From Planctomyces sp. SH-PL62 (GTDB lineage Bacteria > Planctomycetota > Planctomycetia > Planctomycetales > Planctomycetaceae): a DNA stretch of 32,637 bases. The notes beneath the pieces were generated by a model that saw only the letters and a list, made by a program, of their open reading frames with translations, made no database searches and was not told the origin of the DNA. Where the stretch lies: the NCBI GenBank assembly GCA_945905295.1, contig CAMDPX010000063.1, positions 1 to 32,637 of the forward strand, written 5' to 3'. Position numbers and translations under genes: made by a program. The stretch's first letter is position 1. Each line of letters begins with the position of its first letter. Of this stretch, positions 23,808 to 32,637 are shown piece by piece.

Positions 23808-23960
23808 CCCGCGTTCTGGCGAACGCGGTGGATGGCACGCCCTGAGTCATCGAAGGGCGTGGACGGTTCGCACGCCCTTCGCAAAGCCTCAGGGCGTGCC
23901 ACCCATTTTCTTGTGCGGTTCTACTTAGAGTGAAGGCTGCCCGCGTTCTGGCGAACGCGG
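23808..23960. repeat. Cluster of REP-like palindromes
   Basis: The 21-base unit CCCGCGTTCTGGCGAACGCGG occurs at 23808-23828 and 23940-23960 in direct orientation. Between them, TGGCACGCCCTGAG at 23833-23846 is the perfect reverse complement of 23888-23901, enclosing a second stem (23852-23861 with 23871-23880). A reversed, slightly changed copy of the unit is at 12988-13008. The cluster fills the 218-base gap between convergent genes and may also end transcription. Confidence 0.8.
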
Positions 23961-23976
23961 CTACGTTCAGGCGAGC

Positions 23977-24912
23977 TCAATTCGCTGAGACTTCCGGGCC
24001 TTCGTTCGTGGCCGTGTCGGTGTGGGCGGGATCGGTGTTGAGCAACGGGGCCGCGAGGGTCGGCTGCGAATCGGGAGCGCCCAGCAGGACCGGGTTCGAT
24101 GCGATCGTTCCTGCGGGAACCCAGCCGGAGGATGCGAACGTTGGCGACGAGGTCACGAATGGTCCCGGTTGTCCGGCGACGATCGAAGCCGTTGGGTTCG
24201 CGCCGGCGTACATCGGCATCTGCTGGCCGTAGACCATTTGCTGTGGACGTTGCTGAAGGCGAGCGGTCTGTGTCGGTGACGCATTCAGCGTCGCCAGTCG
24301 CGATTGCACCTGCGGCTGGAACCAGTTGGTGTGCAGCGAGCGTTGATACATGGCGACCGCTCGGTCGGATTGCCCGGACGAGCGATACAAGTCGCCGAGC
24401 TGCGCGGTCGCGATGTCGTGATTGGGTGCGATCCGCAGCGCGTTCTTCAGGCTTTGTTCGGCACCGGCGGTGTCGCCTGACTCGCGTTGCAGCCATGCCA
24501 GTTCGATGTGTGATTCGGGAAGGTACGGCTCGGTGTCCGCCCACATTTGAGCGACATCTTTCGCATCTTGAGTGCGGCCTTGCTCGGCCAGCAACATCGC
24601 GAGGCTGTGATGTGCGGGTTGATGTGATGGGTCGAGCATCAAGGCGTGGCGATAAGCCTGTTCGGCTCCGGCCACGTCTCCGGTTTTCTTCAACGAGGCT
24701 CCCAAGTTGTGCGCGTAGTCCGCGTTGGTTGGCTCGTCGTACAGCGATTTTTGGAAGGACTCCTTAGCGGAGGCGTAGTTGCCGTCCTGGTAGGCCCTCA
24801 TGCCCATGCGGTTTGTGGTCCAGCCGTGCATTTGATTGCAGCCGGTGCTCAAAACGGCGAGCCCAATGAAACACAACGCCCGCGCGGCGGACAGCCAACG
24901 AAATTGGCGCAT
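23977..24912 (-). CDS. TPR-repeat lipoprotein
   Basis: A 311-residue protein from the ATG at 24912; GGAG about 10 bases upstream supports this start over the longer frame. The N-terminus is a signal sequence ending VLSTGC with Cys25, a somewhat non-standard lipobox, so it is probably a membrane-anchored lipoprotein. Residues about 35-210 contain five or so tetratricopeptide repeats ([22 protein letters not shown], in the same register as [36 protein letters not shown] and [14 protein letters not shown]). The last 100 residues are Gln/Pro/Ala-rich and look disordered. TPR lipoproteins act as scaffolds; the partner is unknown. Confidence 0.85.
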   Translation of the reverse strand: MRQFRWLSAARALCFIGLAVLSTGCNQMHGWTTNRMGMRAYQDGNYASAKESFQKSLYDEPTNADYAHNLGASLKKTGDVAGAEQAYRHALMLDPSHQPAHHSLAMLLAEQGRTQDAKDVAQMWADTEPYLPESHIELAWLQRESGDTAGAEQSLKNALRIAPNHDIATAQLGDLYRSSGQSDRAVAMYQRSLHTNWFQPQVQSRLATLNASPTQTARLQQRPQQMVYGQQMPMYAGANPTASIVAGQPGPFVTSSPTFASSGWVPAGTIASNPVLLGAPDSQPTLAAPLLNTDPAHTDTATNEGPEVSAN

Positions 24913-25055
24913 GGAAAGTCTCCGAGGGGAGCAGTCAGTCAGGTGGGATTTCAGGCGAAGCGGGAGGAGGCCGAACGGCCGGAGTTCGCCGGAAGGGGAC
25001 GGGACCATAGACCGCTCTGCCGAAAAGCCGCAAGAGCAATTCGCCCACCTCCGAA

Positions 25056-25184
25056 TCACGGCGGCGCCTGACCCCTGCCGGTGGCTATCGTCGTCACTCG
25101 CGATTCATCGAGGCCGGTCCGTTCGGCCAACTTGGCGAGCGTGACTTGCTGCGACTCACAAAGTTCGGCGATGTTCGTGACCAT
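25056..25184 (-). pseudogene. Short XRE-type helix-turn-helix protein, 3'-truncated
   Basis: A 42-codon frame begins at the ATG 25184 with GGAGG about 10 bases upstream, a clear ribosome-binding site. It reads MVTNIAELCESQQ, then [20 protein letters not shown], a Cro/CI-like helix-turn-helix. The remaining helices and C-terminal part are absent. After IATG the codons come from the sequence AGGGGTCAGGCGCC, which matches the terminal motif of the palindromic elements at 3643 and 15186, and a stop follows. It is most likely a regulator gene cut by such an element. It lies on the same strand and upstream of the TPR lipoprotein gene. Confidence 0.55.
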
Positions 25185-25215
25185 GATTCAGGAATCCTCC
25201 GAGCGGCGAGGTGTT

Positions 25216-25442
25216 CCCTCTTCCCCCGCTCGGGGCATTGGCATCTACACAACTTTAAGCCGCAGGCGTTCCATTCGCTGCCTCCTTAAATTCGCTGTCG
25301 ATTTCTCACTCCCGACGAAGATTCGACAGCGAATTTAGGGTGCCAGCGAATGGAGGAATGAGAAATTCGCTCCACCCGAAAAACATTGGCCAGAGCCTCG
25401 ATCATCGAGTTGTGTAGATACCAATGGCAGCGGGAGAGAGGG
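25216..25442. mobile_element. MITE-like element with nested inverted repeats
   Basis: Imperfect terminal inverted repeats: GCATTGGCATCTACACAAC at 25235-25253 pairs with 25410-25428 (one mismatch), and similarity extends outward to about 25216 and 25442 with small gaps. Inside, 25268-25301 is an imperfect reverse complement of 25325-25358 (AAATTCGCTGTCGA core). It carries no transposase. It fills the gap between the HTH fragment and the end of the DUF1501 gene. This fits a non-autonomous element; target duplications are not obvious. Confidence 0.55.
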
Positions 25443-25465
25443 AGTCGGAATGCGGCGATGCCGCA

Positions 25466-26896
25466 TCAAGCCAAGATTTCTCGAACGATGCGGGCTTCAG
25501 TCGCCTCAATGAGTTGGCCGATTCCGGTAGCTCGCGGGAAGGTGACTTGATGCGGATCGAGGCCGAAGAGGTGGAACAGCGTGGCGTGATAGTCGTGGTG
25601 CATGACGACGTTCTCGACCGCCTTGTGGCCGATCTCGTCGGTGGCTCCGTAAGTGAGGCCCCCCTTCACACCGCCGCCGGAGAGCCAGTGGCTGAAGCCG
25701 TAGGTGTTGTGGTCTCGGCCGATGGACCCTTTGGCCGCGTTTTGGACGACCGGCAGGCGGCCCATCTCGCCGCCCCAGTGGACCAGCGTCGTGTCGAGCA
25801 ACCCGCGCTCTTTGAGATCTCGAACCAGCGCTGCGGCGGGTTGGTCGATCTTCAGGCAGACGCGCGGCAGACTCGTGAGGATGTTGCTGTGATGGTCCCA
25901 CTCTTGGTTGGCCGTGAAGAGTTGCACGAAGCGCACGCCCCGTTCAATCAGTCGCCGAGCGATCAAGCAGCGGGAACCGAATTCTTTCGTCTCCGCGCGG
26001 TTGAGGCCGTACATCTCGTGAGTCGCTTGCGTCTCGTGTGAGATGTCGAACGCTTCTTTCGCGGCGGACTGCATCTTCGCCGCGAGTTCATAGCTGGTGA
26101 TGCGCGCCGCGAGATCATTCTCTCCGGGGCGATCAGCGAGATGCTCGCGGTTGATCTGTTCGAGGTACGCGAGGAAGCGTTCCTGCGGCCTCCCCTGCAT
26201 GTGCAGCGGCGGATCGAGATTCGCGATCCGTGGCTCGGTGGGCCGAGCGACCGTCCCTTGAAACAGCGACGGCAGAAAACCGTTCGACCAGTTGTAGACC
26301 CCCTCGACCGGCAGTGACGCGGGATCTCGTAGCACCATGAACGCCGGCAAGTTGTCGTTCTCGCTGCCCAGCGCGTAGGTCATCCAAGAACCGAGCGACG
26401 GGCGACCGGGCAGAACGACTCCCGACTGCAACGCGAGGATCGACTGGCCGTGATTGTTCACGCCGGTGCGCATCGAGCGGATCAAGCAGATGTCATCGGC
26501 GACAGTACCCAGATGCGGGATTAGATCGCTCAGCTCCATACCGCAGTCGCCGCGCGGCCGAAACTTCCACGGCCCGGCGAACAGTTTGCGGCTCGCTTGA
26601 TCGACACTGTCGAATTTGAAGTCGCCACCGGAGTAATCCTGCATGTGATACTTGGACAACTCGGTTTTTGGATCAAAGAGGTCCACGTGACTAGGACCAC
26701 CTTGCATGAACATCGAAATCATGGCGCGAGCACGCGGTTCGGCGTGCGGCTGTTTCGGCTTGAGATCGTATGTCGGCCGTTCAAGCGTCGGCTTCGACGG
26801 AACGGCCGCGACGCCATCACGCTCCATCAGCCAGGCCAGGGCCAACGAGCCGAGCGAGAAACTTTGAGTGGCGAGGAAGTGGCGGCGGTTGAGCAT
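25466..26896 (-). CDS. DUF1501 family exported protein (copy 2)
   Basis: A 476-residue protein from the ATG at 26896. The longer frame to 26977 would include a palindromic repeat and is unlikely. The start gives a good twin-arginine leader, MLNRRHFLATQSFSLGSLAL. DUF1501 landmarks follow: MISMFMQGGPSHVDLFDPK, GVNNHGQSILALQSG, LGSWMTYALG, RGVRFVQLFTANQEWDHH, LVHWGGEMGRLP, GRDHNTYGFSHWLSGGG and YHATLFHLFGLDP. It lies directly downstream of the DUF1549/DUF1553 gene on the same strand, the usual planctomycete pairing. The two products probably work together outside the cytoplasm, but their substrates are unknown. Confidence 0.92.
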   Translation of the reverse strand: MLNRRHFLATQSFSLGSLALAWLMERDGVAAVPSKPTLERPTYDLKPKQPHAEPRARAMISMFMQGGPSHVDLFDPKTELSKYHMQDYSGGDFKFDSVDQASRKLFAGPWKFRPRGDCGMELSDLIPHLGTVADDICLIRSMRTGVNNHGQSILALQSGVVLPGRPSLGSWMTYALGSENDNLPAFMVLRDPASLPVEGVYNWSNGFLPSLFQGTVARPTEPRIANLDPPLHMQGRPQERFLAYLEQINREHLADRPGENDLAARITSYELAAKMQSAAKEAFDISHETQATHEMYGLNRAETKEFGSRCLIARRLIERGVRFVQLFTANQEWDHHSNILTSLPRVCLKIDQPAAALVRDLKERGLLDTTLVHWGGEMGRLPVVQNAAKGSIGRDHNTYGFSHWLSGGGVKGGLTYGATDEIGHKAVENVVMHHDYHATLFHLFGLDPHQVTFPRATGIGQLIEATEARIVREILA

Positions 26897-26912
26897 GAGG
26901 ATGTTCCATGTG

Positions 26913-26969
26913 ACGTAGGTTGGGACTCCGTCCCGACCAGGCGGGTCGGGACGGAGTCCCAACCTACGT
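26913..26969. repeat. Perfect inverted repeat, 26-bp arms
   Basis: Arms 26913-26938 and 26944-26969 are perfect reverse complements around a 5-base loop (core GTAGGTTGGGACTCCGTCCC). It lies in the 77-base gap between the DUF1549/DUF1553 stop and the DUF1501 start, so a strong RNA hairpin forms within the presumed operon and could reduce expression of the downstream gene. Confidence 0.9.
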
Positions 26970-26973
26970 TCGT

Positions 26974-29742
26974 TCAATCGACGTACAAAAAACCGTTCGA
27001 AATCAGCAAGGCTTGGCAGTAACTGCTCAATGCCCGCTGAGCCGGAGTCACGGCATTCTTTTTGTCAGCCGGTTGTCCGGCGAATTGCTCCGCGTGTTCG
27101 GTCAGGAACGCGACGGCGGTTTGCACTTGAGCGTCGCTGGGTTCACGGGCGAGCGTCAATCGCCAGGCGAATCGAGCTTGTGCGGCCGGGACGCTGCCGG
27201 CTTCGCGAGCGACTCGGTCGGCGAGTGCTTCGGATTGTTCCGAGGCGAATTCGTTGTTCATCAGCATCAGCGATTGCGGCGCGACGGTGGACGGCGTTCG
27301 AATCGCACAGTTCGGAGCGAGCGTTGCCGCGTCGAAGGTTTCGAGCATCGCCAGCGGCATCGTGCGGCGGACGGTGATGTAAACGCTACGACGATATTCC
27401 TCGCCATTGAGCGGCACCTTCTTCCCCGTCGGTCGCCCGGCCCCGTCGCGTGTGTCCACGCCGACGATGATCTGACCGGTTTCATCGGGCGTGACGGGAA
27501 TTGGCGCACCGAAGAGTTTTGTCGTGAGATCCCCGCTCACGGCCAACATCGCATCACGCACGGTCTCGGCCTCGAGACGCCGGATCGACATGCGGCCGAG
27601 CAAGCGGTTATCGGGATCGACGGCATCCTGTTCGGCACGTCGCCGCGACGATTGCCGATAGGCCGTGGAAGTCATCAACAAACGATGCAGCTTCTTGAGC
27701 GACCAGCCGTAGGTCAGTCTTTCCTGGCTGACCGAATTGGCGTTTGTCGTCGGCTGTGAATTCGAGGCCGATGTGCGCGACGTGTCAGGCTGGAAAGCCT
27801 GACCTACGAATTCGCTCGCGAGCCAATCGAGCAATTCCGGATGCGACGGTTGTTCGCCGAGCCGTCCGAAGTCGCCGGGAGTCGCGACCAGGCCGCGGCC
27901 AAAATGGTGCATCCAAACGCGGTTCACAAAGACTCGCGCGACCAGTGGATGTTGGCCGTTCGTCAGATGCCGAGCATAAGCCAAGCGGCGTCCGGAGGTC
28001 GGCAGGCTCTGATCATCACGTGGAATCGGGACACAGGAGGGCGTTGTCAGCACAGCCAGTTCGCCTGGCGAGACTTCTTGTTTGGGCTGAGTGATCTCAC
28101 CTCGAAAGAACAGAAACGTCGGCGGGATTTTTCCGGGCACTTCGGTCAGACAGTGTGCGAAGTCGTCGACCGGCCGAATCGCTCGCTGCTCGGCGATCAG
28201 TTTGCCGAACTGATCCATGATCGCTTTGTGCTCGTCCTTGAGATTGCGATCGATCAAATTCACGCCGACGGCCGCCTTCGGATGATCGGCCAGCAACTGC
28301 TTTTGTTCGTTGGTCCGTTTGGCGATCGGCGTCTTGTATGCCTCGCGGATTTTCTCTTTGAGTTCGTCGGGCAACCCTTCCATGTTCTTTTCGCGGAAGT
28401 TGGCGGCCAGCTCTTCGATCTTGTCGGCTCGTTCCTTTTCGAGCCGTTTGATTTCGAGATCGCACTTGGTCACCAGTTGGTTTTGCTCGGCGGTCCACAG
28501 CGAGACCAGGCGTGCGTTGGGATTTCGCCACTCCTTCCAGTCGAGAGCCGGTTCGAAGATCGCTCGCATCCGGTGGTAATCGACGTGCGAGATTGGGTCG
28601 TAGCGGTGCGAATGACATTGAGCACACCCGACCGTCAGCCCCAACAGCGACGTGCTGACGATCTTGATCGTCTCGGCCATGCACTCATTGCGGGCGATGT
28701 CTTGATTAACCGCGGCATCACCTGTGCCGTCCGGTCCCATGCGCAGGAAGCCGGTCGCGATGAGCATGTCGGCTTGTTGAGGAGTGAGCCCGCGATACTC
28801 AATCGGGGCCTTTCCCTTCAACGCACGCTTTTCTCCGGATGCGCTGGTGAGCGAGAGGAGCAGTTCGTCGCCGGCCAGTTGTTCGCGAATCAATTCATCC
28901 CACGGTCGATCGGCGTTGATCGCACGGACCAGCCAGTCGCGATACTTGAAAGCCCACTTGCGTTCGAGGTCTTTCTCGCCGAATCCGTCGCTATCGGCGT
29001 AGCCCGCGACATCGAGCCAGTGCCGTGCCCAACGCTCGCCGTAATGCGGTGATTCGAGCAGCCGATCAATCAGTCGCTCGAACGCATCGGGATCGCGGTC
29101 GGCCAGAAAGGCATCGACCTCTTCCGGGGTCGGCGGCAAGCCGAGCAAATCGAAGTACGCTCGCCGCAGCAGCGTCACGGCATCCACATCGTCGGAGAAT
29201 GAAAGTCGATCGTGCTCCAACCGCGCGAGCAGAAACGCATCGACCGGAGTTCGCACTCGATCGCGTTGACGCACCGGCGGGATCGCTGAGCGACGGATGG
29301 GTTGAAACGACCAGAATGCGCGTTCGTCTTCGGTGACGTCGTCGTCCGAGATGGCTTCCGGTTCCGGCCGAGCTGTCTTCGCACCGGCGTCGATCCAGGC
29401 GGCGATCGTTCGGCGATCCTTCTCGCTCAGCTTCTTTTCACCGGGCGGCATCTCGCCGGCCGTGATCCGCTTCCACAGCAAACTGTCCGCGTGCTTGCCG
29501 GCCACGAGCGCCGGACCTGACTCGCCACCTTTCGCGATGAGGCGTGCCAATCGCAAATCGAGCTTCGCTTCGTGCTTCTCTTCTTCGCCGTGACACGGGA
29601 AGCAATGCGTTTTGAGAATCGGCCGCACCTGCGTCTCGAACAGCGGCGTGTTCTTGGCACTGACGACCGACGGACGCTCGTCGGCGAGCGTCGCCGAGAC
29701 GCACGCGATCAACGACAGCGAAAGCACGCAGGATCGAAGCAT
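26974..29742 (-). CDS. PSCyt1-DUF1549-DUF1553 planctomycete cytochrome-like protein
   Basis: A 922-residue exported protein. The signal peptide is about residues 1-20 ([12 protein letters not shown]). A cytochrome-c-like PSCyt1 domain follows with one heme site, CFPCH at residues 47-51, and [13 protein letters not shown]. The DUF1549 (PSCyt2) region includes [42 protein letters not shown] and [12 protein letters not shown], which holds a second CxxCH motif. DUF1553 (PSD1) covers the C-terminal third ([33 protein letters not shown]). Function is unproven; extracellular redox or polysaccharide degradation has been suggested for the family. Residues about 646-678 (FVGQAFQPD ... QERLTYG) are translated from a palindromic repeat and interrupt the DUF1553 part in frame. 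Confidence 0.93.
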   Translation of the reverse strand: MLRSCVLSLSLIACVSATLADERPSVVSAKNTPLFETQVRPILKTHCFPCHGEEEKHEAKLDLRLARLIAKGGESGPALVAGKHADSLLWKRITAGEMPPGEKKLSEKDRRTIAAWIDAGAKTARPEPEAISDDDVTEDERAFWSFQPIRRSAIPPVRQRDRVRTPVDAFLLARLEHDRLSFSDDVDAVTLLRRAYFDLLGLPPTPEEVDAFLADRDPDAFERLIDRLLESPHYGERWARHWLDVAGYADSDGFGEKDLERKWAFKYRDWLVRAINADRPWDELIREQLAGDELLLSLTSASGEKRALKGKAPIEYRGLTPQQADMLIATGFLRMGPDGTGDAAVNQDIARNECMAETIKIVSTSLLGLTVGCAQCHSHRYDPISHVDYHRMRAIFEPALDWKEWRNPNARLVSLWTAEQNQLVTKCDLEIKRLEKERADKIEELAANFREKNMEGLPDELKEKIREAYKTPIAKRTNEQKQLLADHPKAAVGVNLIDRNLKDEHKAIMDQFGKLIAEQRAIRPVDDFAHCLTEVPGKIPPTFLFFRGEITQPKQEVSPGELAVLTTPSCVPIPRDDQSLPTSGRRLAYARHLTNGQHPLVARVFVNRVWMHHFGRGLVATPGDFGRLGEQPSHPELLDWLASEFVGQAFQPDTSRTSASNSQPTTNANSVSQERLTYGWSLKKLHRLLMTSTAYRQSSRRRAEQDAVDPDNRLLGRMSIRRLEAETVRDAMLAVSGDLTTKLFGAPIPVTPDETGQIIVGVDTRDGAGRPTGKKVPLNGEEYRRSVYITVRRTMPLAMLETFDAATLAPNCAIRTPSTVAPQSLMLMNNEFASEQSEALADRVAREAGSVPAAQARFAWRLTLAREPSDAQVQTAVAFLTEHAEQFAGQPADKKNAVTPAQRALSSYCQALLISNGFLYVD
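27709..27807. repeat. GTAGGTCAG-type inverted repeat inside a coding region
   Basis: Arms 27709-27732 and 27784-27807 (24 bases, imperfect) match the repeat at 16696-16793. The element is 99 bases, a multiple of three, has no stop codon in the gene's frame, and adds about 33 residues to the DUF1553 part of the product. Confidence 0.85.
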
Positions 29743-29846
29743 GGCAGGCGGTCAAGCGGGAGGAAGAAAGCCGGGCCAATATATCGACCGGCCCTCGCAG
29801 GGTCGCGTCGTTTTTCCAAAAAAGTCTTGGTCGCAACGGGCTGCGA

Positions 29847-29901
29847 CGTGGAGCACGTTTTCAACGTGCTCGGCACGGGCACGTTGAAAACGTGCCCCAC
29901 G
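29847..29901 (-). terminator. Hairpin after the decarboxylase gene
   Basis: Arms 29847-29869 and 29879-29901 (23 bases, one mismatch; core GCACGTTTTCAACGTGC) begin immediately after the decarboxylase stop codon. It may end that transcript, but there is no T-run directly after it, and it also fits the window's palindromic-repeat style. Confidence 0.5.
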
Positions 29902-32181
29902 TTATTGATCCCCATTCGTGTCGGTCGATTGCACACAGTCGACGTAGTAGCGCCGCGTGCCGTCGACGGTCTCTTCGACAAGACCGTGGATGTCGGTGTC
30001 GAAGCCGGGGAAACGTTCGTTGAACATGCGGGCGAATTTGAGGTATTCGACGATCGTCTTGTTGAACTGTTCGCCGGGAATCAGCAGCGGGATGCCCGGT
30101 GGATACGGCGTCAGCAGCACAGCGGTGGCTCGGCCTTCGAGTTGGTCGATCTCCACTCGGTCGATTTCCCGGTGAGCCATCTTGGCGAATGCGTCGGACG
30201 GTTTCATCGCGGGTTGCATCACCGAAAGGTACATCTCGGTGGTCAAGCGCGCGACATCGCTCAACTTGTAGGTGTCGTGGATCTGCTGGCTGAGATCCTT
30301 CAGGCCGATCTTCTCGTAGTGTGGGAACTGCTGGCAGAACTCCGGCAGGATGCGCCACATCGGTTGGTTCTTGTCATAGTCGTCCTTGAACTGCTGCAAC
30401 GCGCTCAGCAGAGTGTTCCAGCGGCCTTTGGTGATGCCGATCGTGAACATGATGAAGAACGAATACAGGCCGGTCTTTTCGACGATGACGCCGTGCTCAA
30501 CGAGGTAACGGGTCACGATCGACGCGGGGATTCCGGACTCGGCGAACTTCCCGGAGACGTGCAGGCCCGGTGTGATCAACGTGGCCTTGATCGGGTCGAG
30601 CATGTTGAAGCCGGGTGCCAAGTGGCCAAAGCCGTGCCATTCCTCGTCGGCCTTCAAGATCCAGTCGTCTTGCTGACCGATGCCATCTTCGGCCAGGTAT
30701 TCCGGCCCCCAAACTTTGAACCACCAGCCGGTGCCCCATTCTTCTTCGACCTTGCGCATGGCGCGTCGGAAGTTCAACGCCTCGGCGATCGACTCTTCGA
30801 CGAGCGCGGTGCCGCCGGGAGGTTCCATCATCGCGGCCGCGACGTCGCACGACGCGATGATCGCGTACTGCGGCGACGTCGAGGTGTGCATTAAATACGC
30901 CTCGTTGAAGATATGCCGGTCGAGTTTTTGCGTCTCGGACTCGCGCACCAGAATCTGCGACGCCTGCGAGATCCCCGCCAGCAACTTATGCGTCGAGTGC
31001 GTCGCGAAGATCATCGTCTCTTTGGAACGCGGACGGTCTTTGCCGATCGCGTGCATGTTCTTGTAGAAGTCGTGGAACGTGGCGTGTGGCAACCACGCTT
31101 CGTCGAAATGCAGCGTGCCGATCTTGCCGTCCAGGATCTCTTTCAACGTCTCCACGTTGTAGATAATGCCGTCGTAGGTGCTCTGCGTGATCGTCAGGAT
31201 GCGGGGGATCCGATCGGGATGTTTGGCTTGCGCCGCGCGAGCAAACGGGTTCGCTTGGATTTTCTTCTGAATGTTTTCCGGAGTGAATTCCTCCAGCGGA
31301 ATCGGGCCGATGATGCCCAGATGATTGCGCGTCGGCGTCAGAAACACCGGCACGGCTCCGGTCATGATGATCGAGTGCAAAATCGACTTATGGCAGTTGC
31401 GGTCGACGACCACGATGTCGCCCGACGCGACTGTCGAGTGCCACACCATCTTGTTGGACGTCGACGTGCCGTTGGTCACAAAGAAGCAATGATCCGCGTT
31501 GAAGATCCGTGCTGCATTCAGCTCCGAGGCCGCGACCGGGCCGGTGTGATCCAGCAACTGTCCGAGTTCCTCGACCGCATTGCAGACGTCGGCACGCAGC
31601 ATGTTCTCGCCGAAGAACTGGTGAAACATCTGGCCGACGGGACTCTTCAGAAACGCGACGCCCCCCGAATGTCCGGGGCAATGCCACGAGTACGATCCAT
31701 CCTGAGCGTAATGGACCAGCGCCCGAAAGAACGGTGGCGGCAGACTGTCGGTGTAGGCTTTGGCTTCGCGGATGATGTGCCGAGCGACGAACTCCGGCGT
31801 ATCCTCGAACATGTGAATGAAGCCGTGCAATTCGCGCAGGATGTCGTTGGGGATGTGCCGCGAGGTGCGGGTCTCGCCATAAAGATAGATCGGGATCTCC
31901 GCGTTCTTCCGGCGGATCTCTTCGATGAAGGCTCGCAGATTCAGCATGGCCGGATCGAGCTCCGGCCCCGGCGTGAATTCCTCATCGTCGATCGACAGGA
32001 TGAAGGCCGAGGCCCGGCTCTGCTGCTGAGCGAACTGCGACAGATCTCCGTAGCTGGTGACCCCCAGCACTTCAATTCCCTCGCGTTCGATCGCTTCCGC
32101 CAAAGCTCGAATGCCCGACCCCGATGTGTTCTCTGTCCGAAAATCCTCGTCGATGATGACGATGGGAAACCGAAACTTCAT
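29902..32181 (-). CDS. Orn/Lys/Arg decarboxylase (biodegradative arginine decarboxylase type)
   Basis: A 759-residue PLP enzyme, the length expected of the large inducible class (AdiA/CadA/SpeF). From the ATG at 32181, with CGGAG about 8 bases upstream: an N-terminal receiver-like wing domain (FPIVIIDEDFR, about 1-135); the PLP-binding major domain (HCPGHSGGVAFLKSP, FVTNGTSTSNKMVWHS, LHFDEAW with Asp360 and THSTHKLLAG with the Schiff-base Lys399); and the C-terminal domain (GVIVEKTGLYSFFIMFTIG, ATAVLLTPYPPGIPLLIPGE). It removes CO2 from a basic amino acid, giving agmatine, cadaverine or putrescine, for acid resistance or polyamine supply. I cannot fix the substrate from sequence alone; arginine is my best guess. 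Confidence 0.93.
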   Translation of the reverse strand: MKFRFPIVIIDEDFRTENTSGSGIRALAEAIEREGIEVLGVTSYGDLSQFAQQQSRASAFILSIDDEEFTPGPELDPAMLNLRAFIEEIRRKNAEIPIYLYGETRTSRHIPNDILRELHGFIHMFEDTPEFVARHIIREAKAYTDSLPPPFFRALVHYAQDGSYSWHCPGHSGGVAFLKSPVGQMFHQFFGENMLRADVCNAVEELGQLLDHTGPVAASELNAARIFNADHCFFVTNGTSTSNKMVWHSTVASGDIVVVDRNCHKSILHSIIMTGAVPVFLTPTRNHLGIIGPIPLEEFTPENIQKKIQANPFARAAQAKHPDRIPRILTITQSTYDGIIYNVETLKEILDGKIGTLHFDEAWLPHATFHDFYKNMHAIGKDRPRSKETMIFATHSTHKLLAGISQASQILVRESETQKLDRHIFNEAYLMHTSTSPQYAIIASCDVAAAMMEPPGGTALVEESIAEALNFRRAMRKVEEEWGTGWWFKVWGPEYLAEDGIGQQDDWILKADEEWHGFGHLAPGFNMLDPIKATLITPGLHVSGKFAESGIPASIVTRYLVEHGVIVEKTGLYSFFIMFTIGITKGRWNTLLSALQQFKDDYDKNQPMWRILPEFCQQFPHYEKIGLKDLSQQIHDTYKLSDVARLTTEMYLSVMQPAMKPSDAFAKMAHREIDRVEIDQLEGRATAVLLTPYPPGIPLLIPGEQFNKTIVEYLKFARMFNERFPGFDTDIHGLVEETVDGTRRYYVDCVQSTDTNGDQ

Positions 32182-32479
32182 TGTGACACTCCGAGGACAC
32201 TCTGCATGGGGCATCGCTCACATGGCGGCGCGAGAACGGCGAATGGTCAGGTCGGAGAATACAAACCGCATCACCGCTTGGCGAAGCCAAGCCGCCGCGA
32301 TTTGCCACCCGCCGACGAATCCTTTTTCGCGGACCGGCGGCCGAACAACCGGCGAAGGGGGAGCAATCTGCGACCCAGTCCATAAACGGGCGCGGCGGCG
32401 CCCGCGGTCGGCCGGGCCGTTGCAGCACCTCAACATTGTGCCGATCTGCGGAGGGCTGGTTTCGCTGCCTTCTAATACT
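32182..32479. other. Leader/intergenic region upstream of the decarboxylase
   Basis: About 300 bases without a convincing gene. Apart from the ribosome-binding site next to 32181 I see no clear promoter, riboswitch or repeat. Confidence 0.4.
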
Positions 32480-32565
32480 ACTGCGCACGATCGCTCGTAG
32501 TGACCCGATTTATCGGGTCGGTCTCGACCCCATAAATGGGGGCACTACGAGCAAAGGTGCGCAGT
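32480..32565. repeat. Palindromic element flanked by CTAATAC
   Basis: Arms 32480-32502 and 32543-32565 are imperfect reverse complements (GCGCA, CTCGTAGTG core), with smaller stems between them (GACCCGATTTATCGGGTC). The heptamer CTAATAC stands on both sides (32472-32478 and 32570-32576). Confidence 0.65.
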
Positions 32566-32601
32566 CGGACTAATACGGATCGCAGGAATTAGCCGCGCGG
32601 C

Positions 32602-32637
32602 GCTAGCCCCGGTTCATGCGGTGTAACCGGGGCTAGC
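32602..32637. repeat. Inverted repeat at the window edge
   Basis: GCTAGCCCCGGTT at 32602-32614 pairs perfectly with AACCGGGGCTAGC at 32625-32637 around a 10-base loop. The window ends with the arm. Confidence 0.85.

Noticed and set aside
23808-23960. Repeat cluster as a CRISPR array
   Set aside because: Only two direct copies, palindromic, with no regular spacers and no cas genes in the window.
27841-32385. Plus-strand frames opposite the DUF1549/DUF1553 and decarboxylase genes
   Set aside because: They are shadows of strongly supported minus-strand genes.

Overview
The window looks like a high-GC chromosome segment of a planctomycete (Planctomycetota). The evidence is the gene content: two DUF1501 proteins with Tat-type leaders, a cytochrome-like PSCyt1-DUF1549-DUF1553 protein, a PPC-domain exported protein, a stand-alone rpsD, and very frequent intergenic palindromes. 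I saw no tRNA, rRNA or CRISPR array.

Layout. (i) 1-4.9 kb: a SIR2-NACHT-FGE/C-type-lectin conflict protein (211-3549, +) ends in a sequence resembling the variable region of a diversity-generating retroelement (DGR). An adenine-rich template-repeat-like copy (3790-3894), an intrinsic terminator and a DGR-type reverse transcriptase on the minus strand (4248-4850) follow. The reverse transcriptase has lost its catalytic middle and its N-terminus, and the template does not match the variable region in the strict adenine-only way, so this reads as a DGR relic. (ii) 4.9-10.6 kb: one giant minus-strand gene with two NTPase cores (DUF4062-NACHT-PD(D/E)XK-like nuclease-NACHT-pentapeptide repeats-WD40-like); its base composition seems to change in the middle. 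(iii) 10.6-18.6 kb: rhomboid protease, ribosomal protein S4, PPC-domain protein, DUF1501 protein and phosphoglycerate dehydrogenase, all on the minus strand. (iv) 18.6-23.8 kb: an AbrB-like/unknown gene pair lying between diverged direct repeats, a truncated retropepsin-like gene, a DUF4062 gene cut just before its P-loop, and a TPR-SLOG-like-nucleotidyl cyclase protein. (v) 24-32.6 kb: a TPR lipoprotein, a 42-codon HTH fragment, a MITE-like element, a DUF1501 gene downstream of a DUF1549/DUF1553 gene, and an Orn/Lys/Arg decarboxylase.

How it works together. The conflict-type proteins (SIR2-NACHT, dual NACHT with nuclease, DUF4062 fragment, SLOG-like/cyclase) are scattered among ordinary planctomycete genes, with several broken genes between them. 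This suggests a turnover hotspot rather than one operon. Palindromic repeats sit at most gene borders. One family ends in GGGGTCAGG...CCTGACCCC, and its copies coincide with a gene start and a gene truncation. Another (GTAGGTCAG...CTGACCTAC) lies in frame inside the DUF1549/DUF1553 gene. Domain calls are from reading motifs by eye; no database search was possible.
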